The position numbers and the translations under genes were made by a program. 64,000 nt of DNA from Bacteriovoracaceae bacterium (GTDB lineage: Bacteria > Bdellovibrionota > Bacteriovoracia > Bacteriovoracales > Bacteriovoracaceae), in assembly GCA_024711325.1 (NCBI GenBank), contig JANJTC010000003.1, positions 1-64,000 on the forward strand, in the 5' to 3' direction. Below are positions 8,021 through 16,541 of this stretch, in pieces. Position 1 is the first letter of the stretch. Every line of letters begins with the position of its first letter. The notes beneath the pieces are model-generated. The model saw only the letters and a program-made list of their open reading frames with translations, searched no databases and was not told the origin of the DNA.

Positions 8021-9574
8021 ATGAATCCAATCATGATGGCCGTTCTGGGCGTGGTTGTTGGTGCATTGATTGCTTACATCCTGGTAAGCATCAAGAACAC
8101 AGCAGCACAGAAGTCAAAGGAAAGTGCGGCACAGGATATTTTGAAAAAAGCTGAATCTCAAGCCGAAGAGATTAAGAAAAAAGCTGAAGACCGTGCCAAG
8201 CAAATCGTTCGTGACGAAAAGAATCAGCTTGAAACTGAAATGGAAAAGAAGAAAAAGCATCTTACGGATTTCGAACGTGGCTTAACAAAAAAAGAAGTTG
8301 CTTTGGAGCAGAAAACTGAACAGGTCCAAAAGGATACTGAGCGTGTTAAGGCAAAAGAATCAGAAATTGAAACTCGTGTTCAAAAACTTGATGCTGAACT
8401 TAAAAAGAATCATGAAATTCAGGAAGACCTTGCAAACAAGCTTACGCAAGTTGCAGGTTTGACGAAAGATCAGGCCAAGAATGAATTGATCGCTCAAGTG
8501 GAAGAAGAGGCCATGCTGGATGCTGCTAAGAAAGTTAAGCGCATTGAAGAAGAGGCCAATGAAGAAGCTGAGAAACGAGCTAAGCGCGTAGTTGGAATTG
8601 CGATTCAACGTTTTGCTGGTGAGTATGTTGCTGAACAGACAATTTCTTCAGTTGAGATTTCTGATGATGGTGTAAAAGGCCGTTTGATTGGCCGTGAAGG
8701 TCGTAACATCCGTGCTTTTGAACAAATCTGCGGCGTAGATCTAATTATCGATGATACTCCAGGTGTTGTGACAATTTCTTCATTCAACGTGGTTCGTAAA
8801 GAAATCTCGCGTATGACAATTGAACGTCTGATTGCAGATGGACGTATCCACCCGGCTAAAATTGAAGAATTCTATGAAAAATGTAAGCATGAGTTTGAAT
8901 CTCGTCTGCGTGAATTAGGTGAAAAAGCCCAGATGGAAATCGGGGTGCATGGTATTCACCCTGAAATCTTGAAACTGATTGGTGCCCTTAACTGGCGTAC
9001 TTCTTATACTCAGAACCAGTATCAGCATGCTTTGGAAACAGCATTCCTTGCAGGTAACATGGCCGCTGAACTTGGTTTGAATGTTAAGCAAGCCCGTCGT
9101 GCTGGTCTTATGCATGATATCGGTAAAGTTCTGGATGCTTCGGCCGAAGGTTCTCATGCTGTTATCGGCGCAGACTTTGCTAAGAAATATGGAGAGTCTC
9201 CGGATATCGTTCATGCGATCCGTGCTCACCATGACGATGAAAAACCTGAGTCAGTTCTTGCACACCTGGTAGCTGCCGGAGATGCACTTTCAGGTGCTCG
9301 TCCTGGAGCTCGTAAGGCACTTAAAGAATCTTATGTTTCTCGTCTTTCAGATATTGAAAAAATTGTTAATGGTTTTGAAGGTGTTCACAGATCTTATGCA
9401 ATTTCGGCCGGTCGTGAAGTTCGCGTTTTGGTTGAAAATGAGAAAGTATCAGATGAACAAACCATTATGCTTTCACGTGATATCGCTCGCAAGATTGAGC
9501 AAGAGATGTCTTATCCAGGAACCATCAAAGTTTCTGTGATTCGTGAAACTCGTGCTGTAGGTATTGCTAAATAA
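8021..9574 (+). CDS. rny: Ribonuclease Y
   Basis: The 517-residue membrane-anchored endoribonuclease initiates mRNA decay. Its N-terminal transmembrane helix (about residues 4-24) is followed by a long charged coiled coil (about 28-175). A KH RNA-binding domain (KGRLIGREGRNIRAFEQ, about 220-235) and a metal-dependent HD domain with HDIGK at His365-Asp366 come next. Length and domain order are as in Gram-positive Rny. AAGGGGA precedes the ATG, and it lies 9 bases after the cyclo-ligase. Codon choice is richer in CGT/CGC and GGT than in most neighbours, suggesting high expression. Confidence 0.97.
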   Translation: MNPIMMAVLGVVVGALIAYILVSIKNTAAQKSKESAAQDILKKAESQAEEIKKKAEDRAKQIVRDEKNQLETEMEKKKKHLTDFERGLTKKEVALEQKTEQVQKDTERVKAKESEIETRVQKLDAELKKNHEIQEDLANKLTQVAGLTKDQAKNELIAQVEEEAMLDAAKKVKRIEEEANEEAEKRAKRVVGIAIQRFAGEYVAEQTISSVEISDDGVKGRLIGREGRNIRAFEQICGVDLIIDDTPGVVTISSFNVVRKEISRMTIERLIADGRIHPAKIEEFYEKCKHEFESRLRELGEKAQMEIGVHGIHPEILKLIGALNWRTSYTQNQYQHALETAFLAGNMAAELGLNVKQARRAGLMHDIGKVLDASAEGSHAVIGADFAKKYGESPDIVHAIRAHHDDEKPESVLAHLVAAGDALSGARPGARKALKESYVSRLSDIEKIVNGFEGVHRSYAISAGREVRVLVENEKVSDEQTIMLSRDIARKIEQEMSYPGTIKVSVIRETRAVGIAK

Positions 9575-9593
9575 TTAAGACAGAGGGGGAATT

Positions 9594-10274
9594 ATGGAAA
9601 AGTGTGCGATTATCACTGGTTCCTCCTCTGGCCTTGGTCTAGAGATTACTAAATCCCTTTTGTTCTCCGGCTATACAGTTTTCGGTGGTTCCCGTTCAGG
9701 AACCGAACTTGAACATGATAATTTCTACGATGTAGAACTTGATATAACTTCACCTGAATCGGTTGAAGAGTTTTTTGAGACTGTCAGAGAATTCACGGAT
9801 CAAGTTCATTTGGTTGTGAACAATGCTGGTATATGTGAAATGCAGTCGCTCTCTGAAATCAGTGTTGAAAACTTTGAACTTCACCTTGCCACTAATACCT
9901 TGGGCCCATTTTTGTTGTTCCAGGGTCTGGAATCTTTTTTAATAAAGGATGAGACTCATATCATCTCTATTCTTTCCACGGCCGCTCACTATGGTTATCC
10001 GAATGTTGCCGCATACAATGCTTCAAAATTTGGTCAACTGGGTTTAATTCAGAGTCTTAAAAAAGAGTGGAAAGATTATAAAGTGCGTTTTACCAACCTC
10101 TTTCCCGGTGCGATTGATACTCCGTTATGGGATAAGGTAGGCTCAAAATTTTCAAGAGACAAGATGTTGAAAACTTCTGATTTTATGACGGTTTTTAATT
10201 TCATCGTTCATGCACCAGCTACCATTCAATTTCCTGAAATGACTTTTTTGCATAAAGATGGATTTTTGGAATGA
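9594..10274 (+). CDS. Short-chain dehydrogenase/reductase (SDR)
   Basis: The 226-residue Rossmann protein has the cofactor loop TGSSSGLGLEI near residue 8, NNAG near residue 78, a catalytic Ser in the ILSTAAHYG segment, and YNASK as the catalytic Tyr-x3-Lys. The classical fold is complete, if short. The substrate is not predictable from sequence. GAGGGGG lies upstream of the ATG, 19 bases after rny, and the stop overlaps the next start (ATGA), so it belongs to the same run. Confidence 0.88.
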   Translation: MEKCAIITGSSSGLGLEITKSLLFSGYTVFGGSRSGTELEHDNFYDVELDITSPESVEEFFETVREFTDQVHLVVNNAGICEMQSLSEISVENFELHLATNTLGPFLLFQGLESFLIKDETHIISILSTAAHYGYPNVAAYNASKFGQLGLIQSLKKEWKDYKVRFTNLFPGAIDTPLWDKVGSKFSRDKMLKTSDFMTVFNFIVHAPATIQFPEMTFLHKDGFLE

Positions 10275-10687
10275 ATTTCATCCCCCCAAAAAGAAAACTT
10301 CTCGAGCTGGCCGTACTTGTTGTCCTGGTCCTCATTTTTTATTTTGTTTATCCTAGCTTTGAAGCCCTGACTCTTTTTGCCTTCGGTTTCATCTGGAATT
10401 GGTCCGCATCCAATGACCTTTCCATGATGTTGGATAATAACCGGTATCGAATGTCGATGCTCAAATTAGTATCTAATCTTCAGACCTTGATATTAAAGCC
10501 TTTTGGCTGGGCCCCTGATTTATTGAAACGTTTGATCCGCATCCTACCCGCAGGTCTTTTTTGGCTAGTGGTCATATTCATTAATGATAGTGTGATGCCT
10601 TGGTGGGCCCCATTTGTGGGTAGTCTTGCCTTTGAGCTTTTGCAGTTAGAACTTAATTTTATTAAAGGCCATAAGGACCTGCCATGA
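10271..10687 (+). CDS. Inner-membrane protein of unknown function
   Basis: The 138-residue product overlaps the preceding SDR gene by 4 bases (ATGA) and the following Nudix gene by 4 bases, so it is translationally coupled on both sides. Two hydrophobic segments at about residues 11-48 and another pair at about 94-125 predict three to four membrane helices, separated by a basic loop (NNRYRMSMLK, LLKRLIR). I recognise no family motif. Confidence 0.75.
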   Translation: MNFIPPKRKLLELAVLVVLVLIFYFVYPSFEALTLFAFGFIWNWSASNDLSMMLDNNRYRMSMLKLVSNLQTLILKPFGWAPDLLKRLIRILPAGLFWLVVIFINDSVMPWWAPFVGSLAFELLQLELNFIKGHKDLP

Positions 10688-11100
10688 AGCTTCTCCCCGT
10701 GGCGCTAGTTCTTTTTTTTCGGCAAAGAGATAATCAAATTCTGGAAGTCTGGACTCAACGCCGTGAAGATGATGGCCCTTATCATGGCCTCCAGGAGTTT
10801 CCCGGTGGAAAAATTGAACCTGGTGAAGAGCCACTCCTGGCAGCGGTTCGGGAAGTTGAAGAAGAAGTTGGTGTTCGGATAAATCCACTCGATGGCAAAT
10901 CTATGGGGATATACACCAATAATTTAGCTGGCAGAGTTATTCTGCTCAATGTTTTTCTTTTTCCTGATCAACCTTCATTGCGAGGTAAGGGACAGTGGCT
11001 AAAAATTGACTCTGAAAATCTAAGTGGCCCCTATCAGGGAATGATTCCCGGTCCAAATCATCAGATGATTGATGATCTTTATCGCTCGCTATATAGTTAG
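10684..11100 (+). CDS. Nudix hydrolase, MutT-like
   Basis: The 138-residue protein has a canonical Nudix box: GGKIEPGEEPLLAAVREVEEEVGV (G-x5-E-x7-RE-x2-EE-x-G-hydrophobic), around residues 41-64. It is preceded by WTQRREDDGPYHGLQEFP, which is typical of MutT/8-oxo-dGTP diphosphatases (beta-strand plus 'l..qR....g..lweFPGGKi'). The likely role is clearing oxidised nucleotides, though other nucleoside diphosphate substrates are possible. It overlaps its upstream neighbour by 4 bases. It is the second Nudix gene of this run. Confidence 0.87.
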   Translation: MKLLPVALVLFFRQRDNQILEVWTQRREDDGPYHGLQEFPGGKIEPGEEPLLAAVREVEEEVGVRINPLDGKSMGIYTNNLAGRVILLNVFLFPDQPSLRGKGQWLKIDSENLSGPYQGMIPGPNHQMIDDLYRSLYS

Positions 11101-11104
11101 CTCC

Positions 11105-11881
11105 ATGAATAGCATCACACAAATTTGTATCCATTTTTTTCTTCTTTCCCTGGCCTTTGGAACTCAACTCTTTTCTCCAGTTGTGAGTACTAAACTAACA
11201 GGGGTTGGCTTCTACAAACTTGGCACATCCATCGTCCTGTCATCATTGGTCCTGGCCTTCGGGGTGGATTTTTTTATGACTCCTGGACTCGGCCAAATTG
11301 AAATCTGGTGTTATGGGATTCTAATTCTTACCAATGTAATGACCTCCATCTTTCATAGGGATGAAAAAAGCTTACTCATGTGGGGAATCTATATTCTTCA
11401 GGTCATAACATTTTCGGTTCTGGCCTTTCATGTATTCGGTTTTGATCCTATCTGGATTATGTTTTTCTTTATGAGTATGGTGCTTTTGGGTATCAGTAAT
11501 TTCTCTATGCTTTTAGGTCATTATTATTTGGTCGTTCCGAAACTCACAGAAGAGCCTCTCATTTATTGTCTACATATATTCTGGATTGGTTTTTTCCTTA
11601 AAATCATTTCTTCAATTGCGGTTATTGTGACGATTGGGGCCCCTTATCTCGTTGAAGGAACCCTCCTAGGAGACGGTTATATGTATAACTGGCTTTTTGT
11701 GTCTATGCGTTACTTATGGGGTTATGTTGCTCCAGTCACATTAAGTATCTTCACCTATAAACTTTGCCGTTTGCGCTCCATTCAGAGTGCAACTGGTGTT
11801 CTTTACATCGTGGAGTTTTTTGTTATTGTGGGCGAACTTATTTCAGTTTATCTCATGGCAAAACACGGATTACCTCTATGA
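11105..11881 (+). CDS. Multi-spanning membrane protein of unknown function
   Basis: The 258-residue product (start MNSITQICIH at 11105) is hydrophobic throughout, with about seven predicted membrane helices and short polar loops. A start at 11069 in the same frame would overlap the Nudix gene by 32 bases and has no ribosome site. No site is obvious at 11105 either, so coupling to the upstream stop 4 bases away is assumed. I recognise no family motif. The stop overlaps the next start as ATGA. Confidence 0.72.
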   Translation: MNSITQICIHFFLLSLAFGTQLFSPVVSTKLTGVGFYKLGTSIVLSSLVLAFGVDFFMTPGLGQIEIWCYGILILTNVMTSIFHRDEKSLLMWGIYILQVITFSVLAFHVFGFDPIWIMFFFMSMVLLGISNFSMLLGHYYLVVPKLTEEPLIYCLHIFWIGFFLKIISSIAVIVTIGAPYLVEGTLLGDGYMYNWLFVSMRYLWGYVAPVTLSIFTYKLCRLRSIQSATGVLYIVEFFVIVGELISVYLMAKHGLPL

Positions 11882-12330
11882 TGGAAGTTCAAATTACCTG
11901 TAAAGGCTGCGGTTCTAGTATTGATGTTCTACCTGATCACCTGGCCTCTAAAGTTGAATGCGATATTTGTAAACACGTGCAAGAAGTGCATTTCACAGTG
12001 GAGCAAGAGCAGGGGATTTTAACCGAATGTCCGGTTTGTACCCGCATGGATTTCTATAAGCAGAAAGACTTTAACCGTAAGATTGGTGTTGCTTTGTTTG
12101 TCATTGCTGCCATTCTTTCCATCTGGACTTATGGAATAAGTTTGGTGGTTTTATATCTGCTGGATCTCTTCTTATTCCGAAGGCTATCATTAGTGGCCAT
12201 TTGTTATAAATGCAGCACTAATTTTCGCAAAGTGAAGAATATAAATGATATTCCTGACTTTGATCATGAGATGCATGACCGCATTGTTTACTCGGATCAT
12301 GACTTTAAAGGGAAACCTCTATCTCATTAA
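11878..12330 (+). CDS. Zinc-ribbon membrane protein
   Basis: The 150-residue product starts at the ATG at 11878, overlapping the upstream stop (ATGA). The N-terminus has two CxxC pairs (CKGC and CDIC, about 15 residues apart), a zinc ribbon. A third pair (CPVC) and a fourth (CYKC) sit on either side of a hydrophobic hairpin (about residues 75-110), so the two halves of a second ribbon would meet at the membrane surface. An acidic/His C-terminal tail (DFDHEMHDR) follows. The product is unrecognised. It is probably a small metal-stabilised membrane protein linked to the upstream membrane protein. Confidence 0.72.
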   Translation: MMEVQITCKGCGSSIDVLPDHLASKVECDICKHVQEVHFTVEQEQGILTECPVCTRMDFYKQKDFNRKIGVALFVIAAILSIWTYGISLVVLYLLDLFLFRRLSLVAICYKCSTNFRKVKNINDIPDFDHEMHDRIVYSDHDFKGKPLSH

Positions 12331-12365
12331 TAAGAGGCGGTTTTCCATAAAATATATTTAGGACT

Positions 12366-12395
12366 TTGATCTTTTTATGGATCATGTGTTATACT
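12366..12395 (+). promoter_or_regulatory. Sigma-70-type promoter upstream of the CNNM/CorC-like gene
   Basis: TTGATC (12366-12371) and TATACT (12390-12395) are spaced 18 bases apart. This is the strongest promoter-like match in the first 13 kb, and it separates the gene run ending at 12330 from the next transcription unit. Confidence 0.6.
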
Positions 12396-12433
12396 AAGGT
12401 CGCTATTTTATTAATCAACAGGAGTTAGTTCTT

Positions 12434-12499
12434 ATAGAACCCCCGGCCGAACCCTCAGTCGACTTTTTGAAACCACAACCAACTGAACATTTATCATGA
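12434..12499 (+). CDS. Possible 21-residue leader peptide with an ATA start
   Basis: A good CAGGAG ribosome site (12418-12423) has no ATG, GTG or TTG at the right distance. The codon 9 bases beyond AGGAG is ATA (12434), which opens a 21-codon frame (residues IEPPAEPSVDFLKPQPTEHLS). Its TGA overlaps the ATG of the downstream gene (ATGA at 12496-12499). The downstream gene itself has no ribosome site. The arrangement suggests translational coupling from a short leader using a rare start codon. A sequence difference hiding a normal start, or a site used in another way, is also possible. Confidence 0.3.
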   Translation: MEPPAEPSVDFLKPQPTEHLS

Positions 12500-13824
12500 G
12501 TACCGATCAAGAGATTTTAATCCTTGCAGTTTCCCTCGTATTGTCTGCTTTCTTTTCAGGATCAGAAGCAGCTCTGCTTTCACTTCCTCATGAGAAGGCC
12601 AAGCAAATTGCTGAAGAACATGGATTTGATTCGTGGGCGATGAAGAAATGGCTCGAAATTCCGAACGATATTCTTACAACAATTTTAGTGGGGAATAATT
12701 TTTTCAATATTTTAATCGCAACTTTGTCTGCGAGTATTGCTGAAAGATTTTTTTCAAACGACGCACTGGCAATTAGTGTGGGTCTTACCACTATGGCCAT
12801 TCTGGTGTTTGGCGAGATTATGCCTAAAACTTTCGCTCGTGGTCAGTCTGAAAAGTTTGCACCACTTTGTGTGATGATTCTCATGGCGTTCTATTATGCT
12901 ATGTGGCCGATCGTAAAAGCTTTTACCAAAATTATTCAATTCGTCTTAGGTAAGAACGTTAATGTACGAAGCCGTCTTGTCACCAAAGATGATATTGAAG
13001 TCATGATTGAAATGGCCGAAGAAGAGCGCTCGATTGATTCAAAACAAATTGATCTTTTAAATTCAATTCTTGAATTTCCATCGATTAAAGTAAAAGACAT
13101 CATGGTTCCGAGAACTCAAATTGAGTCTCTTAAAAAAACGTCAAGTTTTCATGACATCATTAAAATGGTGAGAGAAGTTGCTCATTCCAGATACCCTGTT
13201 TATGACGAAGATCTTGATGACGTTTTGGGATTCCTGCATATTAAAGATCTGGTTTTCTCAAGTCCTGAAGAGCAAGTTAACTTTGACATTACCAAATATG
13301 TGAAACCACCTTTTTATGTATATGAGCATATGAAAATCCAAGCCGTTTTTGACCATATGAATCGCAAGAAAGTTCACCTGGCGCTTGTGAAAGACGAAAA
13401 TGGATTAGTCGTTGGTATGTTAACTCTTGAAGACATCATGGAAGAAATCTTTGGTGATATTCAGGATGAACATGATGATGATGAGGATTTAATTCCTGGT
13501 GTGGAGAGTGCGGAAGGAGTGTTAGTACCTTCTACTATTTCACTGCGAGATCTTTATAATGAATACGATATTGAGATTCCTTTAAATGATAACTACTCAA
13601 CCTTGAATGGCTTTTTAATGGAACAACTTGGAAATAGTTTTCCTAAAAAAGGTCACATCATCATTTGGGATGGATTCTCTTTCGAACTTGTCCGCGTTAA
13701 GAACTCAGAAATTAAAGAAGTGAAAATTAAATCAACTTCTGGTGATCATTTACGTGAGCTTGATCGAAAAGAGAAAAATGAAGCTCAGGACAATGACCAT
13801 CACAAGGCCATTGGGGCAAAATAA
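12496..13824 (+). CDS. CNNM/CorC-type transporter-associated protein (DUF21, CBS pair, CorC_HlyC)
   Basis: The 442-residue protein has the standard order: an N-terminal DUF21 membrane domain with three to four helices (residues about 5-145, including FSGSEAALLSL and FGEIMPKTFAR), a CBS pair (about 200-330, with IMVPRTQIESL and GMLTLEDIMEEIFGDI), and a C-terminal CorC_HlyC domain (about 345-430). The family is linked to magnesium/cobalt efflux and sometimes annotated as hemolysin. Nucleotide sensing by the CBS pair is typical. The start lacks a ribosome site and may be coupled to the short frame upstream. The flavoprotein gene follows 3 bases after the stop. Confidence 0.92.
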   Translation: MSTDQEILILAVSLVLSAFFSGSEAALLSLPHEKAKQIAEEHGFDSWAMKKWLEIPNDILTTILVGNNFFNILIATLSASIAERFFSNDALAISVGLTTMAILVFGEIMPKTFARGQSEKFAPLCVMILMAFYYAMWPIVKAFTKIIQFVLGKNVNVRSRLVTKDDIEVMIEMAEEERSIDSKQIDLLNSILEFPSIKVKDIMVPRTQIESLKKTSSFHDIIKMVREVAHSRYPVYDEDLDDVLGFLHIKDLVFSSPEEQVNFDITKYVKPPFYVYEHMKIQAVFDHMNRKKVHLALVKDENGLVVGMLTLEDIMEEIFGDIQDEHDDDEDLIPGVESAEGVLVPSTISLRDLYNEYDIEIPLNDNYSTLNGFLMEQLGNSFPKKGHIIIWDGFSFELVRVKNSEIKEVKIKSTSGDHLRELDRKEKNEAQDNDHHKAIGAK

Positions 13825-13827
13825 GCC

Positions 13828-14814
13828 ATGGATCAAAAAGTTTATCCCGTTTGTGTCATTGGCGGAGGTTCCGCTGGAACCATGGCCGTTTTAAGAACCA
13901 TTTTAAATAATGATGAGTGTTTATTCTTTCCTGGCTCCCCCAAAGATAAAAAACGTTCACGTGATCTATGGGTAAGAAAAATCGAAAACATTCCGGGACA
14001 TTTTCAGTATAAGCGTGGGATTCAAGAACCTAATCTTGAAACGATGAAATGGATTTTGCAATCTGACTTCAAAGATAATCTTCATACCCAGAAAAATACC
14101 GGTGTTGTTTCAGTTGAAAAGCAAGGTGATATTTTTAAAATCATCGATTCCAACAATCAGACTCATTTTGCTGAATATATCGTTCTATGCACTGGAGTCA
14201 TGGATGTGCAGCCTGAAATCAAAGGTACAATTGAAACCGTTTTCGATTATGCTAACGCGCAAACGATTGATTACTGCTTAATATGCGATGGCCACCATGT
14301 TTTAAACAAGAAAGCTTCCGTCATAGGGCACGGGAATGGGGCCGCATGGTCTGCTATCATGTTGCATGAAAGGTACCATCCAAAAGATTTTCACATTCTT
14401 ACCAATGGGAAAAAAGCTGACTTTTCGCCTGATACTCAGAAGCTGATAAATTTATATGGCATTAAAGTTAATGAAGCGCTCATCATAGATATTTTCGGAC
14501 AGGACAAAGGTCGAATTCTGGAAGGCTTTATTCTGGAAGATGGAACCACAATAGAAACCGACATTTGTTTTGTTTCTATGGGGATGCTTATATATAACGA
14601 CATCGCCCGGGAGCTGGGGGCGGAACTGGATGAGAGAGGATTCGTCAAAGGGGATGAAGCCGGATTAACTTCAGTTCCTGGACTGTATGTGGCCGGCGAT
14701 TTAAAGGCCAATACGAAAAAACAAATTTATACCGCCTGGGATACGGCCGTGAACTCGGCCAATGCTATAAATCTTAAAATTCGTTCTAAGAAACGCCAGC
14801 AACTCTTAAAATAG
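13828..14814 (+). CDS. Thioredoxin-reductase-like flavoprotein
   Basis: The 328-residue protein has an N-terminal FAD-binding GGGSAGT loop (residue ~12), an inserted NADPH domain (VIGHGNGAAW, about residue 165), and a C-terminal FAD segment (GLYVAGDLKANTKKQIYTAWDTA). The redox pair is Cys150-x-x-Cys153 in YCLICDGHH, the place of CATCDG in TrxB, so a dithiol-reducing role is plausible. The glycine-rich NADP loop is unusual (GHGNGA instead of GGGNSA), and the N-terminal third is divergent, so the partner may not be a standard thioredoxin. It follows the CNNM-like gene by 3 bases and probably shares its transcript. Confidence 0.83.
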   Translation: MDQKVYPVCVIGGGSAGTMAVLRTILNNDECLFFPGSPKDKKRSRDLWVRKIENIPGHFQYKRGIQEPNLETMKWILQSDFKDNLHTQKNTGVVSVEKQGDIFKIIDSNNQTHFAEYIVLCTGVMDVQPEIKGTIETVFDYANAQTIDYCLICDGHHVLNKKASVIGHGNGAAWSAIMLHERYHPKDFHILTNGKKADFSPDTQKLINLYGIKVNEALIIDIFGQDKGRILEGFILEDGTTIETDICFVSMGMLIYNDIARELGAELDERGFVKGDEAGLTSVPGLYVAGDLKANTKKQIYTAWDTAVNSANAINLKIRSKKRQQLLK

Positions 14815-14823
14815 TGATTAATC

Positions 14824-15141
14824 TCATTTAATGGGAATAATGGTGACGTCACCAATTACTTTTGCCCGACAAGATAAGCGAATTTCTTTTTCCTTCACAA
14901 AATCAGATCCATGTAATTTAGTAAACTCGTCTTTAAGTGCTTCGATGGTATTTTGTTCAATGACTCCAGGGGGTTGGAGATTATCTTTACCACTTACAAC
15001 ATCTACCCGGCATGCCCCACATGAACCCGATAAACAGCCATGAGGCAACTCTTCTCCACGGTCATAGAGAGAATCATATAGAATCTCGTCCTTATTCACC
15101 TCAAAAACTTTGGTTGTGTCCTTTATTGACACTATGGGCAT
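14824..15141 (-). CDS. 2Fe-2S ferredoxin, plant/adrenodoxin-like fold
   Basis: The 105-residue electron carrier has the four ligands Cys36, Cys41, Cys44 (CLSGSCGAC) and Cys91 (LSCRAKV), the spacing of plant-type 2Fe-2S ferredoxins. The start MPIVSIKD at 15141 is chosen because AAGGAAG lies 6 bases upstream; a longer frame to 15168 lacks a site. It ends 10 bases from the convergent flavoprotein gene and is divergent from leucine dehydrogenase. Its reductase and electron acceptor are unknown. Confidence 0.9.
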   Translation of the reverse strand: MPIVSIKDTTKVFEVNKDEILYDSLYDRGEELPHGCLSGSCGACRVDVVSGKDNLQPPGVIEQNTIEALKDEFTKLHGSDFVKEKEIRLSCRAKVIGDVTIIPIK

Positions 15142-15256
15142 AAGATTCTTCCTTGTCAAAAACGTCATAGTTTAAGAAACTTCTCGCGTAAAAAATAAGT
15201 CTAACTCAACTCATAATTTTGGTCATCCGGTAAATCTGGTGCCAGAGGAGAAAGTC

Positions 15257-16360
15257 ATGCTAACGCTTGAGAAAATGTATTCAATGGGCCACGAAGAGGT
15301 GGTTTTCTTCCAGGATAAATCTTGTGGATTAAAGGCCATTGTAGGGATTCACGATACTACCCTAGGCCCAGCCCTGGGTGGAACAAGATTATGGCCATAT
15401 GCCAGTGAAGAAGATGCGTTAATTGACGTTCTTCGTCTGTCTCGAGGCATGACATACAAAAACGCTATCTCGGGTTTAAACCTGGGTGGTGGTAAAGCTG
15501 TAATCATCGCTGATCCAAAAAATAAATCTGAAGCCCTTTTCAGGTCTTTTGGTCGTTTTATTGAATCATTAAATGGTCGTTATATTACTGCTGAAGACGT
15601 TAATACAAACGTGGAAGATATCGAGCACATTTTCACAGAAACTAACTACGTAACAGGTGTTGCCCAAACTAACGGTGGTTCTGGTAACCCTTCTCCTTAT
15701 ACAGCTTTAGGTGTATTCCGCGGGATTGAGGCTTCAGTAACCAAGGCGTTTGGTTCTCGTAGTCTCAAAGGTAAAACTATTGCAATTCAGGGTGTGGGAT
15801 CAGTTGGCTTTGAGCTTTCCAAGCTTTTAACCGAAGCCGGAGCGAGCATCACATTTACTGACGTAAATGAGCGTGGAATTCAGAGAATGAAAGAAGCCTT
15901 TCCGAATGCTAAATTCGTTGCCCCCAATGACATTTTTGGTGTTACTTGCGACGTTTACGCTCCATGTGCTCTCGGGGCTTCGGTGAATGATGAAACAATT
16001 CCTCAGCTGAAAGCTAAAATTGTTTGTGGCGCTGCTAATAACCAGCTTAAAGAAGACCGACATGGATTAGTTCTTAAAGAGAAAGGTATCCTTTACGCTC
16101 CAGATTATTTGGTTAATGCTGGTGGTGTGATGAACGTTTCTATTGAATTTGAAGGTTGGGCGGATTCTAAGTCTCGTCGTATGGTTGACACTATTTACGA
16201 TAAAACTCTTGAGGTATTTGCTATCTCTGATGAGCAAAACATTCCTGTTAATAAGGCTGCAGATGTCATGGCCGAGAAACGCATTGAATCGATGAAAAAC
16301 ATCAAGAATGCATATCTTGGTAAAGTGGATCACCGTATGCCAGGTCAAAAAAGAAGATAA
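15257..16360 (+). CDS. ldh: Leucine dehydrogenase (Glu/Leu/Phe/Val dehydrogenase family)
   Basis: The 367-residue NAD-dependent enzyme catalyses reversible oxidative deamination of leucine and other branched-chain amino acids to 2-oxoacids. GAGGAG just before the ATG at 15257 sets the start; a GTG at 15239 lacks such a site. With this start the two active-site lysines fall at Lys68 (GMTYK) and Lys80 (GGGK), the classical leucine dehydrogenase numbering. The NAD loop GVGSVGFELSKLL lies near residue 177. The gene is monocistronic, ending in a strong terminator. Valine specificity cannot be excluded. It would feed substrate to the E1 fusion at 29089. Confidence 0.9.
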   Translation: MLTLEKMYSMGHEEVVFFQDKSCGLKAIVGIHDTTLGPALGGTRLWPYASEEDALIDVLRLSRGMTYKNAISGLNLGGGKAVIIADPKNKSEALFRSFGRFIESLNGRYITAEDVNTNVEDIEHIFTETNYVTGVAQTNGGSGNPSPYTALGVFRGIEASVTKAFGSRSLKGKTIAIQGVGSVGFELSKLLTEAGASITFTDVNERGIQRMKEAFPNAKFVAPNDIFGVTCDVYAPCALGASVNDETIPQLKAKIVCGAANNQLKEDRHGLVLKEKGILYAPDYLVNAGGVMNVSIEFEGWADSKSRRMVDTIYDKTLEVFAISDEQNIPVNKAADVMAEKRIESMKNIKNAYLGKVDHRMPGQKRR

Positions 16361-16368
16361 TTATCCTC

Positions 16369-16398
16369 AAAGGGCCCTTTTCGAAGGGCCCTTTTTTT
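16369..16398 (+). terminator. Rho-independent terminator of leucine dehydrogenase
   Basis: Perfect 11-bp stem AAAGGGCCCTT / AAGGGCCCTTT closed by a TTCG tetraloop (16380-16383) and followed directly by a T tract. It lies 8 bases after the stop codon. Confidence 0.95.
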
Positions 16399-16541
16399 TG
16401 TCAGTTATTGGTAAAATTTCCCCTTAAATATTTTTCTCTTACGACCACATTCAGGCTACTTAACTTTTAAAATGAATGGCATGAAACATGCTTGTCTACC
16501 GACAGTCAGCGGGTGCAAAACCTACTGCAAAGGGGTGGTTT

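Noticed and set aside
16440..16541. Upstream extension (MLVYRQSAGAKPTAKG) of the CsbD-like protein.
   Set aside because: It has no ribosome site, whereas AAGGGG precedes the ATG at 16542.
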